Origin: Oxalobacter aliiformigenes
Lineage (GTDB): Bacteria > Pseudomonadota > Gammaproteobacteria > Burkholderiales > Burkholderiaceae_D
Assembly (NCBI RefSeq): GCF_027116575.1
Contig: NZ_CP098252.1
Location: 1,488,001 to 1,552,000, forward strand
DNA: 64,000 bases
Direction: 5' to 3'
Each line of letters begins with the position of its first letter. Within the stretch, counting starts at the first letter, position 1. The translations under genes and the position numbers were made by a program. Positions 18,456 through 27,871 of the stretch are shown piece by piece. The notes beneath the pieces were generated by a model. It was not told where the DNA came from. It ran no database searches and saw nothing but the letters and a program-made list of their open reading frames with translations.

Positions 18456-19370
18456 ATGAAAATCATCATCGATCTTGTCAAAAACTGGACATTACCGCTT
18501 GCCATCCTGCTCGGCGCTCTGGGTTTTCCCCTCTGGAAACATTTCGGTTTTTTTGTGCCTTATTTCATTTTCACTATGCTGCTTCTCACGTTTTGCAAAA
18601 TACCGGTGTCAGAACTCAAATTCAGCTCATTCCATTTCCTGCTGGTAGCTCTCCAGATTGCCGGCAGCCTTGTTGTTTTCATCATTTTGAAACCATTCGA
18701 TATTCTCATCGCCGAAACGGCCACAGTCTGCATCATGACACCGACCGGTACAGCAGCGGCCGTCATCACCCGTAAACTGGGCGGCAATGCGGCCAGTCTC
18801 ACCAGCTATATGATTCTCTCCAATCTGGCAACCGCCATTGCGGCACCGCTGCTGTTTCCCTTTATCCATCCCATGAGTGGTGGAATCGGTTTTACCGAAG
18901 CTTTTTTCATCATCTCGCAGAAAGTTTTTCCTCTTCTGGTTCTGCCATTCGTTCTGGCCCTGTTGCTGAGACGGTTTCTGCCTGTTGTGGGAACGAGACT
19001 GGCGAAATGGCAGGAAGCCGCTTTCTATCTCTGGGGCCTGACACTCATGATCGTTATCGCCAGAACAGTCGATACACTGGTCAACGAACCTGCCGACAAG
19101 TGGGCGGCCATCTGGCTGGCTGTCGCCGCTTTCCTTGTTTGCTGCCTTCTGTTCACGGCCGGAAAATGGCTGGGTAAACTCTACGGACAGCGCATCACCG
19201 GCGGACAGGCACTGGGCCAGAAAAATGCCGTTCTGGCTGCATGGTTGTCGCAAACCTATCTGAATCCCGTCGTGGCTGTCGGTGCCAGTGCCTACATTGT
19301 CTGGCAGAATCTGTTCAACGCCTGGCAACTCTGGATGGAAAGACGGCACCCCCAAAAAGACCTTGCCTGA
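18456..19370 (+). CDS. BASS-family (bile acid:sodium symporter-like) transporter
   Basis: A 304-residue membrane protein with about nine to ten hydrophobic segments. Conserved BASS-type features include 'TPTGTAAAVITRKLGGNAA' in the middle and 'GQKNAVLAAWLSQTYLNP' near the C-terminus, the two unwound-helix substrate regions of the fold. Members move bile acids, pantothenate, ketoacids or other organic anions with sodium; the substrate cannot be inferred. AGAAGG lies a few bases before the ATG. The gene stands alone, with an exonuclease gene following after about 120 bases. Confidence 0.8.
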   Translation: MKIIIDLVKNWTLPLAILLGALGFPLWKHFGFFVPYFIFTMLLLTFCKIPVSELKFSSFHFLLVALQIAGSLVVFIILKPFDILIAETATVCIMTPTGTAAAVITRKLGGNAASLTSYMILSNLATAIAAPLLFPFIHPMSGGIGFTEAFFIISQKVFPLLVLPFVLALLLRRFLPVVGTRLAKWQEAAFYLWGLTLMIVIARTVDTLVNEPADKWAAIWLAVAAFLVCCLLFTAGKWLGKLYGQRITGGQALGQKNAVLAAWLSQTYLNPVVAVGASAYIVWQNLFNAWQLWMERRHPQKDLA

Positions 19371-19491
19371 ACCGGAGGAAAACAAACGGTTGAAAAGAAT
19401 GATTCAAAACCTGCCGGAACGGTTTTCTGTCGTCAGAAAAGACAACTCGCGGTATCATTGACGCTATTTCAAACCAGAAGCGACCGAATCC

Positions 19492-20472
19492 ATGAATGGC
19501 GATCTGTTTTTCCTCCGGCAGCCCGACCTTTTCGGCACTGCCGATAGTGGTTCCTCTGTAAAAAAGGAACCGGCAGACGAAATCCAGTCCTTAAGAAAAC
19601 GTCTGAACAAACTCCTGGCGAAAACGGATGACTTTCGCCTTCTGGAACGCATACCCGTCACTCGGTCAGGCCTGAACCTGCCATACAGATTCTGTAACGC
19701 AACGGGTGATGAAATATCCATCGTCTTTCTGGATACGGAAACCACCGGACTGTCGCTCGACACGGACGTCATCATCGAACTGGGACTGGTCAGGGCCAGT
19801 TTCTCCCCCTCGAAAAAACAGCTCGTATCCATCGATCGCATCGCAAGCGCCTATGAGGACCCGGGTATGCCGATTCCGCCATTCATTACGGAACTGACCG
19901 GTATCACAAATGAAAAAGTCAGTGGACAGCATATCGATGAGACGATGGTATCGGACTGCCTGAAAGACGCTTTTTTGATTGTGGCTCATAACGCTTCCTT
20001 CGACCGGCCGTTTTTCGAAAAACGCTTTAAGGGCTTCGAAGAAAAAAAATGGGCCTGTTCTCTTGCCGGTATCGACTGGCGCCGTTTCGGTTTCAAAAAC
20101 CTGAAACTGGAAGATCTGTTGCTTAAATCGGGATATTTTTATGAAGCGCACCGTGCATCCATCGACTGTCTGGCGCTGGCATGGTTGCTCCATGTCCAGA
20201 ACCACGCGTTTGCCGATCTGCTTGCACAGGCCGGCAAAAAAACCGTGACGGTACGGGCATTCGGCGCACCGTTCGAGGCCAAGGATGCCCTGAAAACCCG
20301 GGGTTACCGCTGGCACGACGGGACAACCGGCCCCAATCGGCACTGGTGGAAAGAAATCGCCGAAGAAGAAGTGGCCGATGAAAAAAATTTTCTGGACGAT
20401 TTATATCCGCACGGATCCGACCGGGCCGGTTTTTCTGTCAAGACGGCTGCCGAACGGTTCAAAAGCCCCTGA
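19492..20472 (+). CDS. DEDDh 3'-5' exonuclease (DnaQ-like)
   Basis: A 326-residue protein with a DnaQ-type exonuclease domain from about residue 75 to 230. Exo I is 'FLDTETTGL' (D81, E83), Exo II lies in 'VAHNASFDRPFFEKRF', and Exo III is the 'HRASIDCLALAW' stretch with the DEDDh His. The N-terminal 70 residues and the C-terminal part ('WHDGTTGPNRHWWKEI') are outside the catalytic domain; the C-terminal segment resembles a small module often appended to such nucleases. Likely a DNA repair or processing nuclease rather than the polymerase III epsilon subunit. It converges on the flavodoxin gene with three bases between them. Confidence 0.85.
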   Translation: MNGDLFFLRQPDLFGTADSGSSVKKEPADEIQSLRKRLNKLLAKTDDFRLLERIPVTRSGLNLPYRFCNATGDEISIVFLDTETTGLSLDTDVIIELGLVRASFSPSKKQLVSIDRIASAYEDPGMPIPPFITELTGITNEKVSGQHIDETMVSDCLKDAFLIVAHNASFDRPFFEKRFKGFEEKKWACSLAGIDWRRFGFKNLKLEDLLLKSGYFYEAHRASIDCLALAWLLHVQNHAFADLLAQAGKKTVTVRAFGAPFEAKDALKTRGYRWHDGTTGPNRHWWKEIAEEEVADEKNFLDDLYPHGSDRAGFSVKTAAERFKSP

Positions 20473-20475
20473 TTT

Positions 20476-21000
20476 TCAGGCAAGCAGGTTCAGCGATTTC
20501 AACCACTTCCTGATTTCCGCATCGGCCTGATCCCGTTTCCCCCCTCTGATGGCAAGACCGGACAGAATTTTCGCTTTCGGACAGGATTGCCGGATATACC
20601 GTTCACTCATGCCAAACCCGCTGCCTTCATGCGTACAGAACGGAACAATCGTTTTTCCCGAAAAATCCGCAGACTCCAGAAATGTCAGGACAGGCATCGG
20701 CATCACCCCCCACCAGATCGGATACCCCAGAAAAACAGTATCATAGACATCGGGATTTCTCACGATCTCTTTCAATTCTGGGCGTGCATTTCTTCCCAGT
20801 TCTTCTTTCGCCCGTTCAACAGTTTCGTCGTAATCGGCAGGATACGGTTTCACCGGCTCGATATGGAAAAGATCACCTCCTGCCAAAGCCTGTATTTTTT
20901 CAGCCACCACCCGGGTATTGCCCACAGCCAGATCGACAATACGATTGCCGAAATAATTGCTGCCGGCACGGGAATAACAGGCAATCAGTTTTTTCGTCAT
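20476..21000 (-). CDS. Flavodoxin family protein
   Basis: A 174-residue FMN-binding protein. It starts with 'KKLIACYSRAGSNYFG', the phosphate loop of long-chain flavodoxins; 'GYPIWWGVMP' and 'CTHEGSGFG' give the flavin-stacking loops. Related proteins are often annotated as NAD(P)H-linked or electron-transfer flavodoxins in anaerobe redox gene sets. An 18-base box shared with the aldo/keto reductase genes lies 101 bases before the start, with a TATAGT -10-like hexamer 40 bases after it. This protein therefore probably belongs to the AraC-type regulon described in the findings. Confidence 0.88.
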   Translation of the reverse strand: MTKKLIACYSRAGSNYFGNRIVDLAVGNTRVVAEKIQALAGGDLFHIEPVKPYPADYDETVERAKEELGRNARPELKEIVRNPDVYDTVFLGYPIWWGVMPMPVLTFLESADFSGKTIVPFCTHEGSGFGMSERYIRQSCPKAKILSGLAIRGGKRDQADAEIRKWLKSLNLLA

Positions 21001-21101
21001 TGCAAACCTCCTTCGCCAGAAAAAATGATGATTTCGAAATAATCCGATGACACTGACTATATCCTTTCCCGGAAACAGGCGGCAGTGATGAAAATGCCTT
21101 G

Positions 21102-21119
21102 TTATTGCCTGATTCTCTC
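21102..21119 (-). promoter_or_regulatory. Candidate AraC-regulon box upstream of flavodoxin
   Basis: On the minus strand this reads GAGAGAATCAGGCAATAA, differing at one base from the box at 50968-50985. A TATAGT hexamer (21061-21056) starts 40 bases downstream, the same geometry as at the other sites. Confidence 0.7.
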
Positions 21120-21171
21120 AAATCCGGCAATAACCGGTTTGCATAGTGGACATAGGAAAATGACCAGTCGT

Positions 21172-22086
21172 TCAAAAACGCCAGAGTGTCTTCAGGATAT
21201 TCAGCGAAGACAGCAGAATGCCACCGACAATCAGAGCGCCTCCCGCAATCTGCGAGAACGAGACTGTTTCGTGCAAAAAAACGACAGCTTCCAGACTGCT
21301 GAAAAAAGGTATGCTGTAATAAACGATCCCGGCACGGGCCGCACCGATATACTCGACCGAACGGTTCCATAACAAATAACCGATGAGTGTCGGAATGACC
21401 GCGATATAGGCCATGATCAGAAATGTCGGCATATCGGGCAGGGAATATCCAGGCCTTGCCACTTCGCCAATCATGAAAGGGCACAGCGCCAGCAGACTGT
21501 ATGCCAGCATGGCCAGCATGAACGCCTTTTGCGGCATGGCCGCCGGACGCCTGCGGACAAGAATACTGTACACGGCAAACAATGAGGCAGCCAACAGCAT
21601 CCATAAATCACCCACGGTAAACGACAGGGCGGCCAGACGGTGAAAATCACCATGCAGTACCAGTACGATCACGCCGAAAACGGCGACTGCCAGTCCACAC
21701 AACTGGAGTGACGCAAGTCTTTCTCCCAGAAAGAAACGGGCGAAAAACGCCATAAATACCGGCGCAGTCGCTGCAATCAGCGACAGATTGGTGGCGTCCG
21801 TCGTATGGCCTGCCTCAAACATCAGGATACTGTACATCGCAAACCCCAGTACACCGGCCGGAACCATCCACTTCCGGCACTGACGCACCAATGCCCAGTG
21901 TTCCCGGATAGCTCCCGCACCGAAAGGCAACATGCAGGAAAACGTGAAAAGCCAGCGCCAGAAAGCCAGCTCGACAGGCGAGAGAGTCTGCGGCAAAACG
22001 CGAACCAGCGGGAAAACCGTGCTCCACAAAACGGTCGCCAGCAAAGCCAGAAAATACCCCCGGGCCGCGGATGCAGAAGGATTCAT
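21172..22086 (-). CDS. DMT-superfamily transporter (EamA type)
   Basis: A 304-residue inner-membrane protein with ten predicted hydrophobic helices in two EamA repeats. The first half begins 'GYFLALLATVLWSTVFPLVR', and the second repeat starts near 'GDLWMLLAASLFAVYSILVRRR'. These transporters export amino acids or other metabolites; the substrate is not readable. The gene lies upstream of flavodoxin on the same strand with 171 bases between, and the regulatory box for flavodoxin falls in that gap, so the two are probably separate units. Confidence 0.85.
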   Translation of the reverse strand: MNPSASAARGYFLALLATVLWSTVFPLVRVLPQTLSPVELAFWRWLFTFSCMLPFGAGAIREHWALVRQCRKWMVPAGVLGFAMYSILMFEAGHTTDATNLSLIAATAPVFMAFFARFFLGERLASLQLCGLAVAVFGVIVLVLHGDFHRLAALSFTVGDLWMLLAASLFAVYSILVRRRPAAMPQKAFMLAMLAYSLLALCPFMIGEVARPGYSLPDMPTFLIMAYIAVIPTLIGYLLWNRSVEYIGAARAGIVYYSIPFFSSLEAVVFLHETVSFSQIAGGALIVGGILLSSLNILKTLWRF

Positions 22087-22285
22087 CAGTAAACGGGAAT
22101 CAGAAGATGAAAAGATCTATGTTATACCACTCACGAATGAAGCACGAAACAATGAGCGTATTTTCCCGGAACCTGTTTGGCGGAATATTCCGGAGAATAC
22201 ACCACTCTTTGCCCTGAAACAAAGTTTGTCCGAACAGAGAAAGACAGAATATTCACCACCATTTACCCTTTCATACAGGCTTTCC

Positions 22286-23506
22286 ATGAAACGGCTGTCC
22301 CGACTGATTGCTCTGACCGTGTTTACCATGCTGATACCGGCACCATTCGTTTATGCCGACCCATCCTCCGGATTAGAAGACCGTCTGATACGCACCGTCA
22401 TTTTCAGCCGTCATGGCGTCCGCTCACCGACCCAATCCCCGGCGACCCTGAAACAGTGGGCCAGCAAGCCCTGGCCAGTATGGCCAGTGAAACCCGGAGA
22501 ACTGACCCTGCGTGGCAAGGCTCTGATCAGGGCTCAATGGACGGCGCTCAAGCCCGTTCTGGAAAAACATGGACTGCTGTCTGAAAATTCCTGCCCGGCA
22601 CCGCAGCAATATTCACTGATCGCAGACGAAGACCAGCGAACCCGTGAAACAGCCGTCGCCATTTTCGAGGGACTGGCGCCGGGCTGCCGGATCAATCCAC
22701 AGTACGGGACACGTTACGACACCCTGTTCCATCCCGACATGACTTCCTGGCGTGAAATGAACCATCAGGAAGCGCTGGACCAGGTACAGTCCCGGCTTGA
22801 TCTTCTCGAAAAGGACCCGGGTGTCCAGTCGGCACTGAACCGGTTGCAGGAAATCACTGGGTGCTGCAATCACCTGTCCCTTTTGCGCGAAAAAGAAGAA
22901 AGATACACGAGTCTCAAGGAATTGCCGACTCGTATAAGGATCGATTCGCAGAAGCCGAAACTGGACATTTCGGGGAAATGGCCCATCGCTTCCAGCATCG
23001 CCGAGATCATGTTGCTGGAATACGGACAGTGGCCCGACAGAAATGCAGGATGGGGAAAAGTGGATGAAAACATTCTGAAACAGATCGTCCCGTTGCATGA
23101 CAGGGTCTTCGACGCCACACACAGGGCACCTCTGCTCGCAAAGGCCGGTGGCAAATATCTGGTGAAAAACATCCGGGATACACTCCTGTCGGAACAGTCT
23201 CCCCGCCTGTCCATTCTGGTCGGTCACGATACCGATATCGCCTATATCGGAGGACTGCTCGGCATCAGCTGGACAGTACCGGAACAGGGGCTCAATCCCA
23301 TCCCGCCGGGAAGTTTCATGAGCTTCGAGCTATGGGAGAAAACGGAAGGGAACAGGGAAATCCGCATTTATTTCCACGCACCGGCATTCGCTTCATTACA
23401 TTCAGTCCCGGCATCGGAAACCATGCCGGTAAAAGTGCCCGTCGACAAACCATTTTACCGTGCCAGTGATTTCTCGCAACAGGTCGATCGCGTCACGGGC
23501 CTTTGA
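22286..23506 (+). CDS. Periplasmic histidine acid phosphatase (phytase/AppA-like)
   Basis: A 406-residue exported phosphatase. A Sec signal peptide (MKRLSRLIALTVFTMLIPAP, cleavage after 'VYA') is followed by the catalytic 'SRHGVRSP' (R42, H43) and, near the C-terminus, 'VGHDTDIAYIGGLL' with the proton-donor Asp. Family members hydrolyse glucose-1-phosphate, phytate or other phosphomonoesters in the periplasm. The frame stays open well upstream, but the ATG at 22286 is the one that gives a proper signal peptide. It runs divergently from the EamA transporter gene. Confidence 0.88.
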   Translation: MKRLSRLIALTVFTMLIPAPFVYADPSSGLEDRLIRTVIFSRHGVRSPTQSPATLKQWASKPWPVWPVKPGELTLRGKALIRAQWTALKPVLEKHGLLSENSCPAPQQYSLIADEDQRTRETAVAIFEGLAPGCRINPQYGTRYDTLFHPDMTSWREMNHQEALDQVQSRLDLLEKDPGVQSALNRLQEITGCCNHLSLLREKEERYTSLKELPTRIRIDSQKPKLDISGKWPIASSIAEIMLLEYGQWPDRNAGWGKVDENILKQIVPLHDRVFDATHRAPLLAKAGGKYLVKNIRDTLLSEQSPRLSILVGHDTDIAYIGGLLGISWTVPEQGLNPIPPGSFMSFELWEKTEGNREIRIYFHAPAFASLHSVPASETMPVKVPVDKPFYRASDFSQQVDRVTGL

Positions 23507-23773
23507 CACGGGCGACTCTCCGGATCAGATATTTTCGGGAAAAATCTGGCGGCGCTTCAACAAAAAACCCGCAGTAACTCTCGTCAAGCAAAAACGGACG
23601 CAACAACTTCTGAAAAATCCACCAACAGAATCGATCCTGTAACGATCCAATTTTGAATCCCTATCGGCCATGAACCATTTCATTGAGTATCCATGAAACG
23701 AGTCTGACCGCGACTGGCCGTTTCCGGGAAAGGATTTTCCCGGAACAAGACAAAAAACAGCTCAGGAAACCAT

Positions 23774-24241
23774 TCAACGAAGCGGCAATTCCATCGTCCG
23801 CTTGATTTGTTGCAGGGAAATCTCGGTCTTGATACTTTGCACACCCCGAATACGGGTAAGATGCCGTATCTGGAAGTTCCGGTATTCATCCAGACCGGAA
23901 GTCACGATTCTCAGCAGAAAATCACAATCGCCGGCCATCAGGTAACATTCGACGACCTGGGGCAGGGCATTGATCTCGGAAATGAAATGATCGACCGTAC
24001 CGGTATCCTGTCCGGTCAGCCAGACCCGTACATACAGCGTGAGCCCCATACCGGCCTTGACCGGGTTGACCAGCGCGACATAACGCTCGATCACCCCGGA
24101 TTCCTCAAGCTGCCGGACCCGCCTCAAACAGGGGGAAGGGGAAAGCCCGACTTTCCGTGCAAGATCGACATTCTGCAAACGGCCGTCTTTCTGAAGACAT
24201 TCCAGAATCCGCCGATCGGTATGATCCATCTCGATTGGCAT
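23774..24241 (-). CDS. Lrp/AsnC family transcriptional regulator
   Basis: A 155-residue regulator: an N-terminal winged helix ('RRILECLQKDGRLQNVDLARKVGLSPSPC') and a C-terminal RAM/ligand-binding domain ('LMAGDCDFLLRIVTSGLDEY'). Lrp-type proteins sense amino acids. It is divergent from azlCD, a branched-chain amino acid exporter, with 131 AT-rich bases between, so it very likely controls that operon and itself. The chain is full length. Confidence 0.93.
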   Translation of the reverse strand: MPIEMDHTDRRILECLQKDGRLQNVDLARKVGLSPSPCLRRVRQLEESGVIERYVALVNPVKAGMGLTLYVRVWLTGQDTGTVDHFISEINALPQVVECYLMAGDCDFLLRIVTSGLDEYRNFQIRHLTRIRGVQSIKTEISLQQIKRTMELPLR

Positions 24242-24372
24242 AAAATTTCACAAATAGAAAAGTATTTTCGCAAAAATTTCAAAAATGGAATATATACAGC
24301 GATATTAGACATCAAATTCCAATTCGTTCGCTATAAAATAAACAACAGTATAACGCACTGAAAAACACCCGC

Positions 24373-25083
24373 ATGGACAAACCCGGACAGACAGGAGAAT
24401 TCATCAGAGGCATAAAAACGGCTCTGCCTGTCATGCTTGGATTCATTCCGTTCGGACTGGTTCTGGGAGCCCAGGCCACCCAGAAAGGATTTTCCGTACT
24501 GGAGGTTCCCCTGATGACCGGTATCAATTTCGGGGGAGGTTCCGAATTCGCCGCTGTGGAACTATGGACATCGCCGCCACATATTTTCGTGATCGTGCTC
24601 ATCACGTTTCTGATCAACAGCCGGCACCTGCTGATGGGTGCGGTACTGTCGCCATATCTCAGCCATCTTCCCCGCAAAAAGGTATTGGCCGCCCTGTTTT
24701 TCATGTGTGACGAAAGCTGGGCACTTGGCCTGAACGATGCCGTATCCCGTAAACCCGACGGGAATATCCGGGGATTTTCCCTCCCGTTCTACATGGGTGC
24801 CGCCCTGACGCTTTACACAACCTGGGTAGTCTTTACCACCATCGGCGGCATTATCGGACCTGTTATCGGCGACGTCAGGAACTGGGGATTCGACATGGCA
24901 TTTCCGGCCGTGTTTTTCGTTCTGTTGCGTGGCATGTGGCGGGGTTTTGCCGCGGCCCGTCCCTGGCTTGTCAGCCTGATCGTCGCCATTGCCGTTTATC
25001 TGACGGTTCCCGGTGCCTGGTACGTTCCTGCCGGAGCCGCGGCCGGACTGCTTTTCGCATTTTTCACGGCAGGCAGGACATGA
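24373..25083 (+). CDS. azlC: AzlC family branched-chain amino acid exporter subunit
   Basis: A 236-residue membrane protein, the large subunit of the AzlCD (LIV-E) exporter for branched-chain amino acids. The family signature is present: 'IKTALPVMLGFIPFGLVLGAQA' at the N-terminus and 'INSRHLLMGAVLSPYL' in the middle. The stop overlaps the azlD start in an ATGA. The divergent Lrp/AsnC regulator supports an amino acid substrate. Confidence 0.93.
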   Translation: MDKPGQTGEFIRGIKTALPVMLGFIPFGLVLGAQATQKGFSVLEVPLMTGINFGGGSEFAAVELWTSPPHIFVIVLITFLINSRHLLMGAVLSPYLSHLPRKKVLAALFFMCDESWALGLNDAVSRKPDGNIRGFSLPFYMGAALTLYTTWVVFTTIGGIIGPVIGDVRNWGFDMAFPAVFFVLLRGMWRGFAAARPWLVSLIVAIAVYLTVPGAWYVPAGAAAGLLFAFFTAGRT

Positions 25084-25376
25084 TCGAACCGGCCGACATC
25101 ATCACATTCTTGCTGATGGGATGCGTCACCTGGCTGACCCGGATCATGGGATATCTGGTACTGCACAACCGGACACTGGGATCACGGACCCGGGCTGTTA
25201 TGGAAGCGGCACCGGGTTGTGTACTGATCACTGTTATCGCACCTTATTTTGCGTCCGACAGGCCCGCCGACCTGATCGCGTTGGCCATTACCCTGATATT
25301 CTCAACCCGTTTTTCCTTCCTGCCGACCGTTTTGGCCGGAATCGCCTCGGCATTTCTGCTGCGTCACCTGATGTGA
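25080..25376 (+). CDS. azlD: AzlD domain-containing protein
   Basis: A 98-residue membrane protein with four hydrophobic segments, the small subunit of the AzlCD exporter. 'FLLMGCVTWLTRIMGYLVL' is typical of its first helix and the chain ends 'GIASAFLLRHLM'. The start at 25080 overlaps the azlC stop by four bases (ATGA), showing translational coupling. Confidence 0.92.
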   Translation: MIEPADIITFLLMGCVTWLTRIMGYLVLHNRTLGSRTRAVMEAAPGCVLITVIAPYFASDRPADLIALAITLIFSTRFSFLPTVLAGIASAFLLRHLM

Positions 25377-25405
25377 TCCATCCGGTTACACACATACCGG
25401 TCTAT

Positions 25406-25794
25406 TTATTGACGAAACTTCCGGAAAAGCCAGTTCCGTTGGCTGTCGCCAGCCTTTTTTTGAAGAACATTCTCCCCGACCGCAAAAAACCAGGCCGGTT
25501 TTCCCTGTCTTTCCAGCACAATCATATTGTCTGCGGCATTCCATGAAAAACAGCCCGCGACATCCATACCATTGGCCAGTGTGATGACATAACGATTGCC
25601 CTCATTCAGACAGACTTCCCGGATATCCCCGCCGCGACCTGACGCTGAACTTCATAGCATCCCGAATAATCCGGATTCTGACGGACAGAAGACGAACCGG
25701 AAACAAACGGGCCTGCAGAGATATCCGGCAACGGAGACCGACAGGCAGCCAGAAACAGCAAGGCACACATCCGGAAAAGTACTGTCACTCTCAT
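25406..25794 (-). pseudogene. Small lipoprotein gene, frameshifted
   Basis: On the minus strand an ATG at 25794 opens a lipoprotein signal peptide (MRVTVLFRMCALLFLAAC, lipobox LAAC). The frame runs through 'NPDYSGCYEVQRQVAAG' and stops at 25606. The same protein clearly continues in another frame ('DIREVCLNEGNRYVITLANG', on to a stop at 25406). Adding one base to the C4 run at 25627-25630 joins them into 129 residues with no internal stop. This is a true frameshift, a sequence error, or less likely phase variation. The product would be a small outer-membrane lipoprotein; the 'GCYEV ... NEGNRYVITLANG' pattern faintly recalls NlpE-type lipoproteins. Confidence 0.7.
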
Positions 25795-26043
25795 ATATAC
25801 ACTCACACGTTTCGGGGCAAAAGCTGAAGTCATCCTCGCAAAATGGACGACTGGCGAACCGTTCTTTAACAGATTGGCTTGCCGCAAGATTCCTGCCGGC
25901 ATTATCCACGACAACGGAACACGGGCCATGATACCGGTCAGTCCAACTGGAAACAGTACATTAACCGGCATAAAGCGGATCAACGTATGAAAAAAACGGC
26001 AGGAGCGAACCGCAACCTGCCGCCATCATCTTCGGTACGCCGT

Positions 26044-26625
26044 CTAGATCTGCCGGGCATGAATCATTTCACCACTCAGGACAAAATTGCCTCCACCCAA
26101 ATGATGAATGGTATGCAATTCCCTGTTTTGATCGGTGAAATTCCACAGGCCATCCCGGAATATCCTCTGATCGGCCGCAGCGGAAACCACCTCGCCGAAA
26201 CAGGTATCATACCGTTCCTGCGGCCCCGGTTCCGGCAGCAACCGGCATTCCAGCCAGGCGACGCAACCTTCCTCGATCACCGGAATATCCAGCCCGGTAC
26301 TCTGTACCGTCCTGATATTGAAACGGGAAAACTTGTCCATTCCCCGACCGGAAACGCTGCCGACCGCATACACCTGATCGATGAACGACGCGGCCGGCAC
26401 ACATACTGCAAAAACACCGCTCTCTTCAAGAAGAGTCCGGGTATAGGCCTCCTTGTTGATCACGACAACCAGACGGGGAGGATCGAATTCGACCAGAGTC
26501 GACCAGGCAGCCGTCATCACATTGCGCTGCCTGCCATCCTTGCTGCGACTGGTCACCATAATCGTGGGACCATGATTGATCAATCGGGTAGCGTATTCAA
26601 GGGGAACAGGGCGGAATTCACTCAT
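26044..26625 (-). CDS. Flavin reductase-like FMN-binding protein
   Basis: A 193-residue split-barrel flavoprotein of the flavin reductase family. Diagnostic stretches are 'TIMVTSRSKDGRQRNVMTAAW', 'PPRLVVVINKEAYTRTLLEESGVFAVCVP' and the closing 'HHLGGGNFV'. Such proteins reduce or bind FMN using NAD(P)H, or serve as electron transfer components. The gene stands alone and is divergent from purC. I found no AraC-regulon box in front of it, although its role would suit that regulon. Confidence 0.88.
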   Translation of the reverse strand: MSEFRPVPLEYATRLINHGPTIMVTSRSKDGRQRNVMTAAWSTLVEFDPPRLVVVINKEAYTRTLLEESGVFAVCVPAASFIDQVYAVGSVSGRGMDKFSRFNIRTVQSTGLDIPVIEEGCVAWLECRLLPEPGPQERYDTCFGEVVSAAADQRIFRDGLWNFTDQNRELHTIHHLGGGNFVLSGEMIHARQI

Positions 26626-27009
26626 TTATCATTCCTTTCTATAGTCGTTGAACAAGCGAAGCGACAGGGAAGGGTAAAGCGGCACGGCTCCTCCGGAGAA
26701 CATCCGTTCAGTGGGCAACCCATGTCCGTGTCTTAGGCCACATGATAGCATTGTCGTATGACACGGACATGTATTCTTCATGTCATTTATCTTATTGGCA
26801 AATCCGGACAGTCCTCCACGAAATACGGTAATAACTGTGCCATGCAGGCCCTGTATTTTGCTCGATAATGACTTTGTACTGGCACCGCCCCCTGTGTAAA
26901 CCAGTTACAACCCAAAAACCGTTTTCCAAACAGAAGGTTTCAGCTTAAAATGCCGCATTGGCGCAATTGATGCACAACAAAACAATCACATCAAAAAAGG
27001 AAAGAACGA
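26626..27009. other. Divergent intergenic region, flavin reductase / purC
   Basis: This 384-base stretch contains the start regions of both genes. AAGGAAAG precedes the purC ATG. I see no PurR-type palindrome, no riboswitch and no additional gene. Confidence 0.45.
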
Positions 27010-27714
27010 ATGGCACTTCTGCAACGCGGAAAGACGAAAGACGTATACAGCCACGGCGACTACACGCTTGAACTGAAATTCACCGACCGGGTTACCCTGA
27101 ACGATCAGGGTGAAGTGGATCCGGGCGGAAACAATGTATCGGACTCGCTGGCGACCGGTCAGGGTTTTGCCTGCCTGTCGATGACCACCACCATTTTCAG
27201 CTATCTGGCCGCCAACGGTATCCCGACCCATATGGTGTCTTACGATCTGGACAACCTTTCCATGGTCGTACGCAAGGCCGTCACGTTCAAACCCGGTCTG
27301 GAATGGGTTTGCCGCTGGAGGGGTACCGGCAGTTTCATTCGCCGCTACAAAACTGTACCGGGTGCGAAAGACGGTATGGTCTTTTCCTCTCCGGTTTATG
27401 AAATCACCATCAAGGACGATGCCGGCGGCGATCCTCTGATCGTTCCGGATTCCATCGTGGCACTGGGCATGATGTCCCGCGAAACCCTGGACGAACTGGT
27501 CGCACTGAACGCGAAAGCCATGGCACTGATCCACGATCTGTTCAAACAGAAAGGACTCGATCTCTGGGACATCAAGATCGAATGGGGCAAGGATGCCGAA
27601 ACCGGCAAACTCATGCTGATCGACGAAGTCAGCGCGAACGGTTGCCGTGCCTATGATATGAGCGGTGAAAACAAGATCGCGGGTTCGGCATTGTCCGACT
27701 GCTTCCGTGCCTGA
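27010..27714 (+). CDS. purC: SAICAR synthase PurC
   Basis: A 234-residue enzyme that joins CAIR with aspartate in purine synthesis. The N-terminal 'LLQRGKTKDVY' is the ATP-binding start of the family, and 'DIKIEWGKDAETGKLMLIDEVSANGCRAYD' matches the second signature, although 'SANGCRAYD' differs from the usual 'SPDxxRLW'-type sequence. The protein is thus a divergent version. A ribosome-binding site (AAGGAAAG) lies five bases before the ATG, and a strong terminator follows. Whether the genome has a second purC cannot be seen here. Confidence 0.9.
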   Translation: MALLQRGKTKDVYSHGDYTLELKFTDRVTLNDQGEVDPGGNNVSDSLATGQGFACLSMTTTIFSYLAANGIPTHMVSYDLDNLSMVVRKAVTFKPGLEWVCRWRGTGSFIRRYKTVPGAKDGMVFSSPVYEITIKDDAGGDPLIVPDSIVALGMMSRETLDELVALNAKAMALIHDLFKQKGLDLWDIKIEWGKDAETGKLMLIDEVSANGCRAYDMSGENKIAGSALSDCFRA

Positions 27715-27734
27715 AACCGGCTGATTTCACGGGG

Positions 27735-27770
27735 AAAAACCGGCAAATCCTGACGGACTTGCCGGTTTTT
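27735..27770 (+). terminator. Rho-independent terminator after purC
   Basis: AAAACCGGCAA and TTGCCGGTTTT pair around a 12-base loop, followed by a T-run; it begins about 20 bases after the purC stop. The A-run on the far side may let it work for the convergent gene as well. Confidence 0.9.
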
Positions 27771-27871
27771 GTGTATGCATACTGTTACAAAACAGCGGCC
27801 TGCAAACAAAAAGCCGGATGAAATCATCATCCGGCCTGTGGAAACCGGCGTTGATCCGCCAGAAACTTTCC

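Noticed and set aside
21932-22285. N-terminal extension of the acid phosphatase frame
   Set aside because: The extension overlaps the divergent EamA gene and precedes a perfect signal peptide start at 22286, so it is not part of the protein.
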